64,000 nt of DNA from Candidatus Latescibacterota bacterium (GCA_022821085.1 JAJEEG010000006.1:1323330-1387329); one strand, 5' to 3'; shown: positions 1-8,700, numbered from the stretch's first letter. Notes: generated from the sequence alone by a model not told the origin. Program-made: numbers and translations.

Positions 1-795
1 GACGTGCTGATGGCCCTGCCCGGACAGCAACTCACCGAAATCATGGTGGAAGATCCTGTGCGCGTCAACGTGCTTACGCCACTTGAGCAGATGCGCGACC
101 TCTTCGAGACCTACACCTACCTCGGGCTGCCGGTCACGAACGAAGAAGGCAGATTGGTCGGCGTGGTACGGGCCGCGGACGTGCAGGAAAAACTGACGGA
201 ACAGACCGAAAGCGAGTTCCTCAAGACAAGCGGCATCGTGGGCGGCGAGGAACTGCGCAGCATGCCCGTCCTGACGAGGTCCTCGCGACGGTTGTCCTGG
301 CTCAGCGTCAACGTCGTCCTGAACATCCTGGCCGCGAGCGTCATCGTCTTGTACCCGGACACCCTGGAAGCGGCGATCATCCTGGCGGTCTTTCTTCCCA
401 TTATATCGGACATGAGCGGGTGCTCGGGCAACCAGGCGGTCGCGGTGAGCATCAGGGAACTGGCCCTGGGGCTCGTACGGCCCGGGGAGATCCTGCGCGT
501 CCTCGCCAAGGAGGCCTCCGTCGGCCTCATGAACGGCGTGGTCCTCGGCGCGTTGCTCGCCGGCGCCTCCCTGTTGTGGCAGGGGAATCCCTACCTGGGC
601 CTCGTCGTCGGAACCGCCCTGGCGGCCAACACGCTGCTCGCGGCGTGCCTGGGAGGGTGCATTCCGCTGGCGCTTCGCGCGATGAAAGCCGATCCCGCGC
701 TGGCGTCCGGCCCCATGCTCACGACGGTAACGGACATGTGCGGCTTCTTTCTCCTATTGAGTCTCGCGCAGTTGGTGTTGCCGAAACTGGTCTGA
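1..795 (+). CDS. mgtE: MgtE-family magnesium transporter, C-terminal part
   Basis: This reading frame is open at the left edge, so the gene begins outside the window; 264 C-terminal residues are visible. About residues 10-70 form a CBS domain (LGLPVTNEEGRLVGVV), which in MgtE senses cytoplasmic Mg2+. From about residue 95 there are five hydrophobic helices, including the pore-region signature SDMSGCSGNQA, close to the GGNAGNQ motif of the family. It should be an inner-membrane divalent-cation channel. The stop is followed 15 bases later by the next gene, so the two may be cotranscribed. The family assignment is firm; which metal it carries cannot be read from this part. Confidence 0.88.
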   Translation, partial: DVLMALPGQQLTEIMVEDPVRVNVLTPLEQMRDLFETYTYLGLPVTNEEGRLVGVVRAADVQEKLTEQTESEFLKTSGIVGGEELRSMPVLTRSSRRLSWLSVNVVLNILAASVIVLYPDTLEAAIILAVFLPIISDMSGCSGNQAVAVSIRELALGLVRPGEILRVLAKEASVGLMNGVVLGALLAGASLLWQGNPYLGLVVGTALAANTLLAACLGGCIPLALRAMKADPALASGPMLTTVTDMCGFFLLLSLAQLVLPKLV

Positions 796-810
796 AAAAG
801 GAATTCAAAC

Positions 811-2241
811 GTGCATCCAGGTGTTACCCGCGTCATAGGCAGCCTGCGCAAGGCGGGCCAGTTCATCGGCAGCGAGATCTGGCACATCAACACCCGGGAG
901 CTGTCCAGGCTGCACGCGCTCCTCGTGCGCGCCGCCAAGACGATGATCTTTCTGTATCACCAGTTCTGGGAGGACCGCCTGTTGACCCGGGCCTCGGCGC
1001 TGACCTTCTCGAGCCTGCTGGCTCTTGTGCCGCTGCTCGCTATCGTCTTTACCCTGTACCAGAGCCTGGGACTCTACGTGGACTTCGAACCCACCCTGAG
1101 AGAGTGGTTGAGTCCACTGGGCTCCGACGGCGACATCGTCGCTACCCAGATCATGGATTTCCTCGCCAATGCCCAGACGGGAACCCTGGGATACATAGGA
1201 TTGGTGGTGCTCCTATTCGCGGTCCTGGGCATCCTGGCGAATATCGAGGAATCCTATAACGACATCTGGCACGTGCGGCGCATGCGAAGCTGGAGACAGC
1301 GCCTGGTGAGTTACCTGGCGCTGCTGCTCATCGGACCGCTGATCATTGTGGGCGTCGTGACTTTCATGGGCTCGTCTAACAGTATCGCCTTACTGGCCAA
1401 CTTCGAAAGGATCGCGGGCTTCTCGCCCCTGTCCGTCCTGCTGATCGGACTCTTCTTTTCCCTGATCATCTGGTCGGTACCCAATACCAGGGTTTCCATA
1501 CGGGCCGCCCTGGTCGGCGGTATGATTTCCGGTTGCGGCTGGATTCTGCTTAACCGGTTATTCGCCCAGTTGATTGCGGACACGACGCAGGCGGGGGCGC
1601 GGGAGATCCTGTTCGCCGGTTTCGCCGCCCTGCCGCTGTTTCTGATCTGGCTGTACCTGGGCTGGGTGATCCTGCTGCTCGGAGCGATCCTGGCCCATTC
1701 CATCCAGAACGTGGGTATTATGGAGTGGAGACAATCGGAACGGGTCCACGGGACGGCGCTGCGAGGCTACATCAACGTCCTCGCCTTCCTCTACATCATC
1801 CGTAATTTCGTGGAAGAATACAGGCCGACCAGGCTGGACCGGCTGTCCGGACAGACCGGGGCACCGGAGAACGTACTTGACGAGATGTTGTCGGCCTACG
1901 TTGACTCAGGACTGCTTTCGCGCAAATCGGGGTACCATATCACCTACACGCCGGCTACCTCGCCGGAGGACATACCCCTGCGTTCCCTCCTGAACGTACT
2001 GTATCATCCAGGACCGCTCCCCGACCGCTTCCAAAGCGTGGACCCGCTGAACGCACTGGCCCGGGACCTGCTGCAGTACTACAGGACGTCCTACCACTAT
2101 CCTCTCGACCAGTCCCTCACGGACACGGTGCTCTCCCTCACGCCGCCACGGAAGACATCCGGCGAAAACACCGAGGACGGGACCCAGGCATCCGGATCTC
2201 CCCAGGCATCCGGATCTCCCCAGGAAACCGGATCTCCTTAA
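811..2241 (+). CDS. YihY/BrkB-family integral membrane protein
   Basis: A 476-residue inner-membrane protein. The YihY/BrkB (formerly 'ribonuclease BN') domain spans about residues 45-300, with about six hydrophobic helices beginning at the typical ALTFSSLLALVPLLA. Residues 310-440 form a soluble C-terminal extension. The last 18 residues are a repeated Gly-Ser-Pro-Gln/Ala sequence encoded by a short tandem array that runs through the stop codon. GTG start with a purine-rich Shine-Dalgarno (AAAAAGGA) a few bases upstream. The molecular function of the family is not established; the tRNase activity once ascribed to it was an error. Probably cotranscribed with the Mg2+ transporter. Confidence 0.85.
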   Translation: MHPGVTRVIGSLRKAGQFIGSEIWHINTRELSRLHALLVRAAKTMIFLYHQFWEDRLLTRASALTFSSLLALVPLLAIVFTLYQSLGLYVDFEPTLREWLSPLGSDGDIVATQIMDFLANAQTGTLGYIGLVVLLFAVLGILANIEESYNDIWHVRRMRSWRQRLVSYLALLLIGPLIIVGVVTFMGSSNSIALLANFERIAGFSPLSVLLIGLFFSLIIWSVPNTRVSIRAALVGGMISGCGWILLNRLFAQLIADTTQAGAREILFAGFAALPLFLIWLYLGWVILLLGAILAHSIQNVGIMEWRQSERVHGTALRGYINVLAFLYIIRNFVEEYRPTRLDRLSGQTGAPENVLDEMLSAYVDSGLLSRKSGYHITYTPATSPEDIPLRSLLNVLYHPGPLPDRFQSVDPLNALARDLLQYYRTSYHYPLDQSLTDTVLSLTPPRKTSGENTEDGTQASGSPQASGSPQETGSP

Positions 2242-2294
2242 GGCAACCGGATCTCCCGAGGTATTCGGTTCTCCCCGGGTATCCGGTTCTTCAG
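2185..2294. repeat. 18-19 base tandem array, six units, across two stop codons
   Basis: Six degenerate head-to-tail units begin at 2185, 2203, 2221, 2239, 2258 and 2277; the first two are identical (core CATCCGGATCTCCC). The first three units code for the Ser-Pro-rich tail of the YihY protein, the fourth begins at its stop codon, and the last reaches the stop codon (2291-2293) of the convergent aminotransferase gene. Confidence 0.9.
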
Positions 2295-3466
2295 TATGAA
2301 ATCCCGGACCGGCGCAATCCTTCCAGGCTGCATCCCCGCGGCAGGTCGTGGCCCTTGACCGTGCGGAAGAAATCCTCCATCCCGAGCAGGAAGGGTTCAA
2401 TGTACGCCCGCGAGCCGGCTTTGCCCATGTGTCCCACGCGAAGCGAGTCCCGGGCGAATTCACCCATGGCCTGCGCCGCAAGGAAGCCGTGGTTGCGCAA
2501 CAGGTAGGTCCGCAGCTCCGCGGCTTCGGATACGTCCGGATGGACCCGGAAGGTGGTCACCGTATAGGACGCGTATTCGTCGGCCACGATGGGCGTGCAT
2601 CCTACCGCGCGCAGCCCCGCGCGAAGGACGGCCTGGGCCCAGGCATACCGCGCCCAGTGGCCTTCCAGGGTTTCCCGGTCCATGATGCGCTTCAGGCTCG
2701 CGTGCAGGGAGACAATCACGCTGCTCGACTGTGTCGTGGGATAGGGATGTTCGCCGGACGATTCAGACGCCCGTTTCCAGACGGCGAGGTCGTAGTACCA
2801 GCCCCGGTGGGCGCTGTCCTTGGCGCGTATGACATCCCAGGCCCGGTCGCTGACGGCCAGGATGCCCAGGCCCGGCGCAGTCTCCAGGGCCTTGTTGGAA
2901 GAGGTCACGGCCACGTCGATGCCCAGCTCGTCCACGGGGATGTCATAGCCGCCCAGGGCCGAAACGCCGTCCACGAAAAAGGGCAGGTCGAATTCGCGGG
3001 CGAGGCCGGCGTAGGCCTCCAGCGGGTTCCGCACGCCGGTTCCGGTGTCGTTTGCGACCACGACCAGTCCGGCGGCCCCGGGGTGCCGTTCGAGCGCGTC
3101 ACGCATTTTGGCTGGATCGCCCGGTTCGCCCCAGGGAGCGTCCACGGCGATGACCTCGCTTCGGAAGGCCTTCAGTATCTCGACGAGACGATTGGCGAAG
3201 GGACCGTTGGTTACCACCGCGACCTGTTCACCAGGCTGGAAGAGACTGCTGAGTCCGGCGTCGAGTGCGCCCGAACCGGGGGCCGTCATGATGATCACGT
3301 CGTTGCGGGTCTGGAAAATGGTCCGGAGCATCGATACCGTTTCTTCGTAGATGGGACCGAAGTCTTCACCGTAATGGGGCAACACCTGCTCGCTGAGCGC
3401 CTCCAGGGTTTCCTCCCAGATATCGATGGGTCCGGGCAGCAGCAATCTTGGACGGGTCATGGCCAT
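2291..3466 (-). CDS. Class V aminotransferase, alanine/serine-glyoxylate type
   Basis: A 391-residue PLP enzyme of fold type I resembling alanine-glyoxylate and serine-glyoxylate aminotransferases (PucG/AGXT group). The N-terminus RPRLLLPGPIDIWEETLEAL has the family 'PGP' opening. The substrate/PLP loop is TAPGSGALDAG, the cofactor Asp lies in FVDGVSALGGYD, and the Schiff-base lysine is in TSSNKALETAPG. The upstream aminotransferase gene ends at 3469. An ATG at 3466 follows 2 bases after that stop; a TTG at 3472 would give a TTGA overlap. Either start implies translational coupling. It probably moves an amino group between a small amino acid and glyoxylate or another oxo acid; the substrate is not determinable. 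Confidence 0.85.
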   Translation of the reverse strand: MAMTRPRLLLPGPIDIWEETLEALSEQVLPHYGEDFGPIYEETVSMLRTIFQTRNDVIIMTAPGSGALDAGLSSLFQPGEQVAVVTNGPFANRLVEILKAFRSEVIAVDAPWGEPGDPAKMRDALERHPGAAGLVVVANDTGTGVRNPLEAYAGLAREFDLPFFVDGVSALGGYDIPVDELGIDVAVTSSNKALETAPGLGILAVSDRAWDVIRAKDSAHRGWYYDLAVWKRASESSGEHPYPTTQSSSVIVSLHASLKRIMDRETLEGHWARYAWAQAVLRAGLRAVGCTPIVADEYASYTVTTFRVHPDVSEAAELRTYLLRNHGFLAAQAMGEFARDSLRVGHMGKAGSRAYIEPFLLGMEDFFRTVKGHDLPRGCSLEGLRRSGISY

Positions 3467-3468
3467 GC

Positions 3469-4680
3469 TCAATCCAGTTTCACGTCGGGATATTTCGCGA
3501 TGATTTCGTTGATCGCGGTGATGAACCGGTCAATGTCTTCGTAGGAATCATAGAAATGGGTGGACACCCTGAAGAACGACTGGCCATTCGCACCGATGGC
3601 GGTGACTTCGATCTTGTAGTCGCTCCAGAGATACTGGCATACCTTCGAAAGGTCGATGCCTTCGATCGAGAAACTGGAAATGAACCCGGACATGGATTCA
3701 TCCATTGGTATCGTGAGGCGGGCCCCCCGAATCCGCTCGACCGCCTGGGCCTTCAGATACCGCGCCAGCCCGAGGCAATAGGGCCGGATCCTGCTTTCCA
3801 AGCCGATTTCCTCCTGGTAGTCGATGGCGTCTCCCAGGCCGGCATGGTGGGTCAGGTCCCGGGTCCCGTTCACGTCGTAGCGGCTGGCCGAATCGGTTTC
3901 GCGCATGTTGTGGCCGATAATCACGGGACGGATCCGGTTCTGGTACTTTTCATCCATGTAAAGGAACCCCACGCCCTTCGGCGCCAGAAGCCACTTGTGG
4001 GAACTGCTGGCGTAGAAGTCGCAGCCGACTTCGGACAGGTCCAGGGGAACCATCCCCACGGCGTGGGCGCCGTCCACCATGGCCACGGCCCCGTGGGCGT
4101 GGGCCAGGCGGGTCAGTTCCGTGATGGGCGCGACCAGGCCGGTCGTGAAGTACACGTGGCTGAAGATCACAACACTGGTGTTCTCCGTGATGCCCCCCGC
4201 GTAGGCGTCCACGATGTCCTGTGGCGAGGACGGCGGAACGGGCAGCGAAATGTAGTTCAGGTTCAGACCGTCCCGCTCGGCCAGCCACGTCCACAGGGCC
4301 CGGACGGCGGGGTATTCCTGGTCGCTGAGCAGCACGTCGCTGCCCCGCTCCCAGATCAGGCCCTGGCCGGGTATGTTCATGCCCATCGTCGTGTTCAGCA
4401 CGAGGGCGATCCGGTCCGGGGTCGTCCCCACGAACCTGGCCAGCTTCTCCCTGGATGCCTCCACCAGGGGCCTGAGCAGGTCGCCGTGGCGACGGTGGAG
4501 CGGATCCGCCTCGAATTCGCGCATGAGGTCGATGATGCGTTCGATGACCGGCCTGGCGGAGGGACCAACCGTTCCGCCCTGCAGGTAGGTCACGTCGTCC
4601 ATCAGATAGAACTGTTTACGGATCTCCGACCAGTAGGCCGCTTCTTCGGCAGATATGGGATGCCTGGATGGGGTGGTCAT
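3469..4680 (-). CDS. Class V aminotransferase, isopenicillin-N-epimerase-like
   Basis: A 403-residue PLP enzyme of the cysteine desulfurase/isopenicillin N epimerase-like group. Visible elements are the cofactor Asp in VDGAHAVGMVPLD and the lysine in ASSSHKWLLAPKG. The N-terminal stretch TYLQGGTVGPS is the usual first strand. It starts at an ATG preceded by AAGGAA. It has no signal peptide, so it is cytoplasmic. A related protein with a Tat leader is encoded at 39583-40968, so the genome holds at least two copies of this family with different destinations. It heads a two-gene leftward unit with the glyoxylate-type aminotransferase. Its reaction (epimerisation, lyase or transamination) cannot be read from sequence. 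Confidence 0.82.
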   Translation of the reverse strand: MTTPSRHPISAEEAAYWSEIRKQFYLMDDVTYLQGGTVGPSARPVIERIIDLMREFEADPLHRRHGDLLRPLVEASREKLARFVGTTPDRIALVLNTTMGMNIPGQGLIWERGSDVLLSDQEYPAVRALWTWLAERDGLNLNYISLPVPPSSPQDIVDAYAGGITENTSVVIFSHVYFTTGLVAPITELTRLAHAHGAVAMVDGAHAVGMVPLDLSEVGCDFYASSSHKWLLAPKGVGFLYMDEKYQNRIRPVIIGHNMRETDSASRYDVNGTRDLTHHAGLGDAIDYQEEIGLESRIRPYCLGLARYLKAQAVERIRGARLTIPMDESMSGFISSFSIEGIDLSKVCQYLWSDYKIEVTAIGANGQSFFRVSTHFYDSYEDIDRFITAINEIIAKYPDVKLD

Positions 4681-4895
4681 GAGTAGTTCCTTTAAAATGG
4701 AAAACTGAAGGTGGAATTCGGTAGGAAACTACGCTTTACACCGACGATAGACAGAACCATCCTTGAACTTTTCCTAGGAGGTCTGCAGGTCCACCTCGGA
4801 CGTTATGCAGTACATATTTTGATACGAGCCTTCGCAACCAGTAGATCCATTCAAACTTACGGCAACTCGAGTAGACTCTCCTCCTAGGATCGGGG

Positions 4896-5933
4896 CTACC
4901 TTGCCAGCGCAGCGGTAAGTTTCGCCACGAAGCCGTCAACCTCCTCGATGCTGTGAAACAGACCTTCCAAGCCCTCTGCCGATTCCCGCTCCTCCTTAGA
5001 ACTGCCGCTCCAACCTCGAATGCCACTGTGTGCTGTGTTGTCAGGTAGCCAAGATCGCAGATCGCCCATCGGTACGTTCATGTACCGTTGAAATCGGGTT
5101 GCATGGGCGACGAATTGCACCCCTCCTTCATCGTCTCCGGGTACCGCGCTGACTAGCATCAAAGTCCGTACGCCGCCGTCATCCAGTCGCCGGACGTACG
5201 CCACAGTCTCCGAGTACCCCTGTGCGAAGAAAATGCCCCTGACACCTTCTCTCAACCGGCGGTATATCACTCCTATCCCGTTCTCGTCGGCTAAGTCTTG
5301 CAGACCGTTCACTGTTCGATACGTGGACCTAGCGGAAGTGCGCTGAGCCCTGGGTTGGACCGATTCTAGTTCGATCAGATACACCTGTGCCAAGAATTCC
5401 TTGCCACTTTCGTCCTCGAAGTGCTGCACCGTAGCCACATTGATTGGTACTTCCATCTCTGCTAGGTACCGAACGATCCTGTCGGTGCTCGCGTCCACGG
5501 ACTCGGCGACGATTACGGAGCGGTGGGTCTGATTGAGTTGTTCAGGAAGCTCGGACCCAAATCTGTCCTGGAAGGCTGTCTCCAGTGTACCAGCAATTCC
5601 TGGGTAGGCAGCTGCGATACAGGTTATCTCGTCGAATTGCAAGTTCTTGACCCACGACGAATACTCCAAAATCTGGGAGGTGACGTCCCGTGGAGTCTTA
5701 CCTCTCTTGAGTTCGACGACCACCAGAGAGCCTTCTCCGTCCATACACAGCAGGTCTATGGCACCACCAAAGTTCGTACGTACCTGCCGACCGATGACTA
5801 AGAGACTGGGGTCGAGCACCGATATGTCGTCGGCCAGCCAGTCCTCGATCCATTCTTCCAAGCTAGCGAACCTAGCTGGAATCTCCGAAAGCTTTCTGTT
5901 GGCAGTGATCTGCCATAGTCGCACCTGCTGCAA
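4896..5933 (-). CDS. NucS/DUF91-like PD-(D/E)XK nuclease-domain protein
   Basis: A 345-residue protein with an N-terminal nuclease-like domain (about residues 20-110). The motif is visible as D60 in GGAIDLLCMD, E74 and K76 in VVVELKRGKTP, and Q87 in TSQILEYSSWV, which is the NucS/DUF91 arrangement. Residues 170-345 are not recognised; they include a mixed region with YRRLREGVRGIFFAQ. Translation probably starts at TTG, since AGGAGG lies 5 bases before it. Base composition and codon use are more A/T-rich than in flanking genes, suggesting acquisition. It lies in the same orientation as, and downstream of, the ApeA-like gene, with 288 bases between. It is likely a defence nuclease; true NucS mismatch repair is less likely because the NucS N-terminal DNA-binding domain is missing. 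Confidence 0.7.
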   Translation of the reverse strand: MQQVRLWQITANRKLSEIPARFASLEEWIEDWLADDISVLDPSLLVIGRQVRTNFGGAIDLLCMDGEGSLVVVELKRGKTPRDVTSQILEYSSWVKNLQFDEITCIAAAYPGIAGTLETAFQDRFGSELPEQLNQTHRSVIVAESVDASTDRIVRYLAEMEVPINVATVQHFEDESGKEFLAQVYLIELESVQPRAQRTSARSTYRTVNGLQDLADENGIGVIYRRLREGVRGIFFAQGYSETVAYVRRLDDGGVRTLMLVSAVPGDDEGGVQFVAHATRFQRYMNVPMGDLRSWLPDNTAHSGIRGWSGSSKEERESAEGLEGLFHSIEEVDGFVAKLTAALAR

Positions 5934-6221
5934 TGCTCCTCCTCTAAATCTTTGGCACGATTCGATGGCGATACGAGTTTTGCATCGGGTAGTATGTGCA
6001 TCGACCTTTCAAAGCCTTTTGTCATGGATTCATGGAAAGTCCGTAAGCTACTACTGATCCTACCCGAATTGACGTGCCATATAAGTTGCGGTCACCAAAG
6101 GCTTGACTCACCTATAATAAAAAAACATCAGGCATAGTTATTAGTACAACCGCGTCAAGTGGTTCGGCGGGCGCAGATTGATCTAACACATTATGGTCTC
6201 ATGCCGCATTAGAATATCGTT

Positions 6222-7514
6222 CTAACTGTCACTCATCAGCATGATCTGGGAACACCCTTCGACATATTTGTTGATCTGGTTTTCGCCCAAGCCCACTTCT
6301 CTAAGTAGGAACGATGCCCCTGCTACGTAGATGACGTTGGCCATTATATGCATTTTGCGTCCGTCTGCCACCAAGGTACTATTCGGATCTATGTGACTTA
6401 ATTTCTGGTCTCTAATCTCTTTGACGTTGTTTGCCCACTCTTCAGGATTTCTCTTGATAACACTTTCAAACCTTGGAATGGCTTCCCTTGCGAACTTTGC
6501 CAGCTCGTTCGCCGTCATCTTTGCTCTCTTACGGCCCTTCTTTCTAGACAACAGGCCTTCAACGGCAGTATACATCCTGGAGAGTTTGTCCTCGATGTAT
6601 GCTTTCTCATTGTACCAGTACGAAGTCAGGTATACGACGGATTCACCATGTTTTTCTTTCACCTGAATCCACTGTGCTACTCCATCCATTCCTCCTATAT
6701 CCTCGAGGCATAAAGCCACAGATGAGTGACTGGTCTTTTTTTCAGTATCATGCCCCTTCATGGGTACGTACACTTTCGCAGGGTGCTGATTATCTTTTTC
6801 ATGGAAAACGCTAAAATCGCTAACCGTCGGCGTCTCGTTGCAGCAGATACTTAGAAGGTCCATGAAAGCTCCACGGACTGACAGAATACTCTCTAAAGTC
6901 ATCTTACAACCGTCGAGTCTTTCCAGTCTCAAGTAACAATGGTCCTCGATCTGGTAACTCGTAATTACTCCGTGACGTTGAAATGCCTCCTTTGGTCGGA
7001 AGACTACGTTGATTTTGACATCTTCCCCTCCGAAACTCACGGTGGTAGCTTCGTCTTCTCTGTACTCTATGGCGATTGTCCGTCGAATAGATCTGGCTTT
7101 GTTATCAGCCGGCTCCCACTTGACCAGATTGGGGTTTGCCCATTTAGACAACGTGGATATGTCAAGGAACGCTTGTTCGAAGGCTATCTCTTCTCCTTCC
7201 TCGAAACCCAGCCCTTTAACCACTTTATTCACAAGACAGGTCTGACGGGACCAGTCTGGCTCATCGATTCCCGAAATTCCCCAGTTGTTAGTATTAGTCG
7301 GGAAGCAGTCTATGAGGGTCACAAACTCTTGCCCAGACTTTATTCGTCCCACGATGGTGTGAACGCCCTCTCCTTCCGGATCTATCAACGAACCGAAAGT
7401 CTCCAATGTCCCCTTATTCAGTTCGTTGATGTATAGGGTTCCCCACAGTCTACTTCGCTCATTGTCCATTAGCCAGAATTGGCCATGCTCAGTGATGGGT
7501 TCGTTGGTTTCCAC
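6222..7514 (-). CDS. ApeA-like HEPN-domain protein, putative antiphage effector
   Basis: A 430-residue protein. Residues 1-200 have a beta-rich layout like the ApeA N-terminal domain: a short leader ending in GQFW, then GTLYINELNKGTLETFGSL, and then VTLIDCF. The C-terminus (about 300-430) is helical and ends in a HEPN-type region with the RNase motif R368-x5-H374 (EIRDQKLSHID). HEPN proteins with this layout cleave RNA; ApeA is known as a single-gene phage-defence protein. The start is GTG with GGAG 5 bases upstream. A good promoter lies at 7613-7641. The gene is A/T-rich next to its neighbours. The match rests on architecture and motif, not on an alignment. Another HEPN family is the main alternative. 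Confidence 0.68.
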   Translation of the reverse strand: METNEPITEHGQFWLMDNERSRLWGTLYINELNKGTLETFGSLIDPEGEGVHTIVGRIKSGQEFVTLIDCFPTNTNNWGISGIDEPDWSRQTCLVNKVVKGLGFEEGEEIAFEQAFLDISTLSKWANPNLVKWEPADNKARSIRRTIAIEYREDEATTVSFGGEDVKINVVFRPKEAFQRHGVITSYQIEDHCYLRLERLDGCKMTLESILSVRGAFMDLLSICCNETPTVSDFSVFHEKDNQHPAKVYVPMKGHDTEKKTSHSSVALCLEDIGGMDGVAQWIQVKEKHGESVVYLTSYWYNEKAYIEDKLSRMYTAVEGLLSRKKGRKRAKMTANELAKFAREAIPRFESVIKRNPEEWANNVKEIRDQKLSHIDPNSTLVADGRKMHIMANVIYVAGASFLLREVGLGENQINKYVEGCSQIMLMSDS

Positions 7515-7831
7515 GATGCTCCGTTAAAGACTAGGCAACTTCGGCGCCCTATTGCGGCAGACGAATCCTGTCTTTGATCTTCAGCGCCGGTATTTCTTCA
7601 AAGCGGTGGTCTATTCTAACCGGACGGTGTAAGGGTGTCAAGGCGTTCCAGCGGCTGTGCCGATCCACGGTTAGGGCTGGAAGGGGACCCCGCGTACAAG
7701 GCGTTAGGCGGTCCTTCCTAACCAGAAAACGCTTGTCAACCCACCTAGATAATCTAACTTGTCTGGGCCGGTATTCACACCGGGAAGGAACGGTCGACGC
7801 TTTCCTGATCAGTGAACACAAAGGAGAATGC
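7515..7831. other. Divergent intergenic region at the edge of the defence-like island
   Basis: These 317 bases lie between the leftward ApeA-like gene and the rightward aldolase gene. They hold the ApeA promoter (7613-7641), an imperfect inverted repeat at 7669-7723 (arms starting GGTTAGG and ending CCTAACC), a small perfect hairpin at 7768-7783 (CCGGT, six-base loop, ACCGG) and the aldolase Shine-Dalgarno AAGGAG at 7821. No credible gene was seen. Confidence 0.6.
7613..7641 (-). promoter_or_regulatory. Sigma-70-type promoter for the ApeA-like gene
   Basis: Read leftward, TTGACA (7641-7636) is followed after 17 bases by TAGAAT (7618-7613). That is a perfect -35 and a 5/6 -10. Transcription would start near 7606, about 90 bases before the GTG at 7514. 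Confidence 0.65.
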
Positions 7832-8593
7832 ATGCCGATGCGAGGAAACAGGGTGCTGGAAAAACTGCGGGCCGGCGAAGTCGCCCACGTGGTCGGCGGC
7901 CACAGCCATACGGCGAATTCCATCGATTTCATGGGGCAATTCGGTTTCGACGGCTACTGGATCGAGGGCGAGCACGGGGACATTACCTTCGACCGGATCG
8001 GCGACGTATCCCGCGCCTGCGACCTGTGGAACATGGCGTCGGTGATGCGGGTGCACGCCAACGAGACCGGGTTGATCGGCCGCACGCTCGACTGTGGCGT
8101 CAGCGGACTGGTCGTCCCCCACGTGAGCAGCGCCGAGGCGGCCAAGCGCGTGGTACGCGCCAGCCGGTTCGCACCGGCCGGCATGCGGGGCATGTACTTC
8201 AACCGCCGGGGTTACGGCACCGAGAACAGCGAATTCATCGCAAAGGTGAACGACGAGATCCTCGTCATCGTCCTCATCGAGGAAATCGAGGCCGTGGAGA
8301 ACCTGGACGAGATCCTCGCCGTGGACCACATCGACGTTTTCTTCGTCGCCCCGGGCGACCTGGCCCAGACCATGGGCTATCCCGGAGAGATGTACCGCCC
8401 GGAGGTGAAGAAGGTGGTATCCGATACCCTGGCGCGGATCGTCGCGTCCGGCCGGAACGCGGGGTCGCTTGTAGGAGACGAGACGTTCGAAGCACACGCA
8501 GAGATCGGCGTCCGGTTCTTCTTCACCGTGTTTGACCACTGGCTCCGGGCCGGCGCCAAAGCCTACTGGGACCGGGTCGCGGCGTTGAAGTAA
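7832..8593 (+). CDS. HpcH/HpaI family aldolase
   Basis: A 253-residue cytoplasmic aldolase of the HpcH/HpaI/citrate lyase beta superfamily, a TIM-barrel that makes or cleaves 4-hydroxy-2-oxo acids with a divalent metal. Recognisable parts are DGYWIEGEHGD, RTLDCGVSGLVVPHVSSAEAA (first half shown by RTLDCGVSGLVVPH), MRGMYFNRRGYG and VFFVAPGDLAQTMG. The reading frame is open far upstream, but AAGGAG at 7821-7826 fixes the start at ATG 7832, where homology also begins. It would release pyruvate or a similar oxo acid from a catabolic intermediate. No partner pathway gene is adjacent. Confidence 0.85.
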   Translation: MPMRGNRVLEKLRAGEVAHVVGGHSHTANSIDFMGQFGFDGYWIEGEHGDITFDRIGDVSRACDLWNMASVMRVHANETGLIGRTLDCGVSGLVVPHVSSAEAAKRVVRASRFAPAGMRGMYFNRRGYGTENSEFIAKVNDEILVIVLIEEIEAVENLDEILAVDHIDVFFVAPGDLAQTMGYPGEMYRPEVKKVVSDTLARIVASGRNAGSLVGDETFEAHAEIGVRFFFTVFDHWLRAGAKAYWDRVAALK

Positions 8594-8625
8594 CCGGCAT
8601 GGCGCGGGGAGCCGCTCGGCATCCG

Positions 8626-8700
8626 ACCTGCGGTCACACCACCTGCGGTCATCCGATCCGCGGTCACCCGACCTGCCGTCACCCTATTCGCGGTCAATCG
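8626..8700. repeat. 15-base tandem array, five units
   Basis: Five head-to-tail 15-base units begin at 8626, 8641, 8656, 8671 and 8686 (type ACCTGCGGTCATCCG; the core GCGGTCA is in four of five). The array fills the gap between the convergent aldolase and cyclodeaminase genes and its last unit contains the latter's stop codon. Confidence 0.9.

Noticed and set aside
811-2241. Ribonuclease BN
   Set aside because: The YihY family was once annotated so, but true RNase BN is the unrelated RNase Z-type enzyme.
4896-5933. Calling the island nuclease a true NucS/EndoMS mismatch endonuclease
   Set aside because: Only the nuclease-like domain is seen, at the N-terminus; the NucS order (DNA-binding domain first) is not present.
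7574-7831. In-frame extension upstream of the HpcH/HpaI aldolase
   Set aside because: AAGGAG at 7821 and the start of homology fix the start at 7832; the upstream codons are not protein-like.
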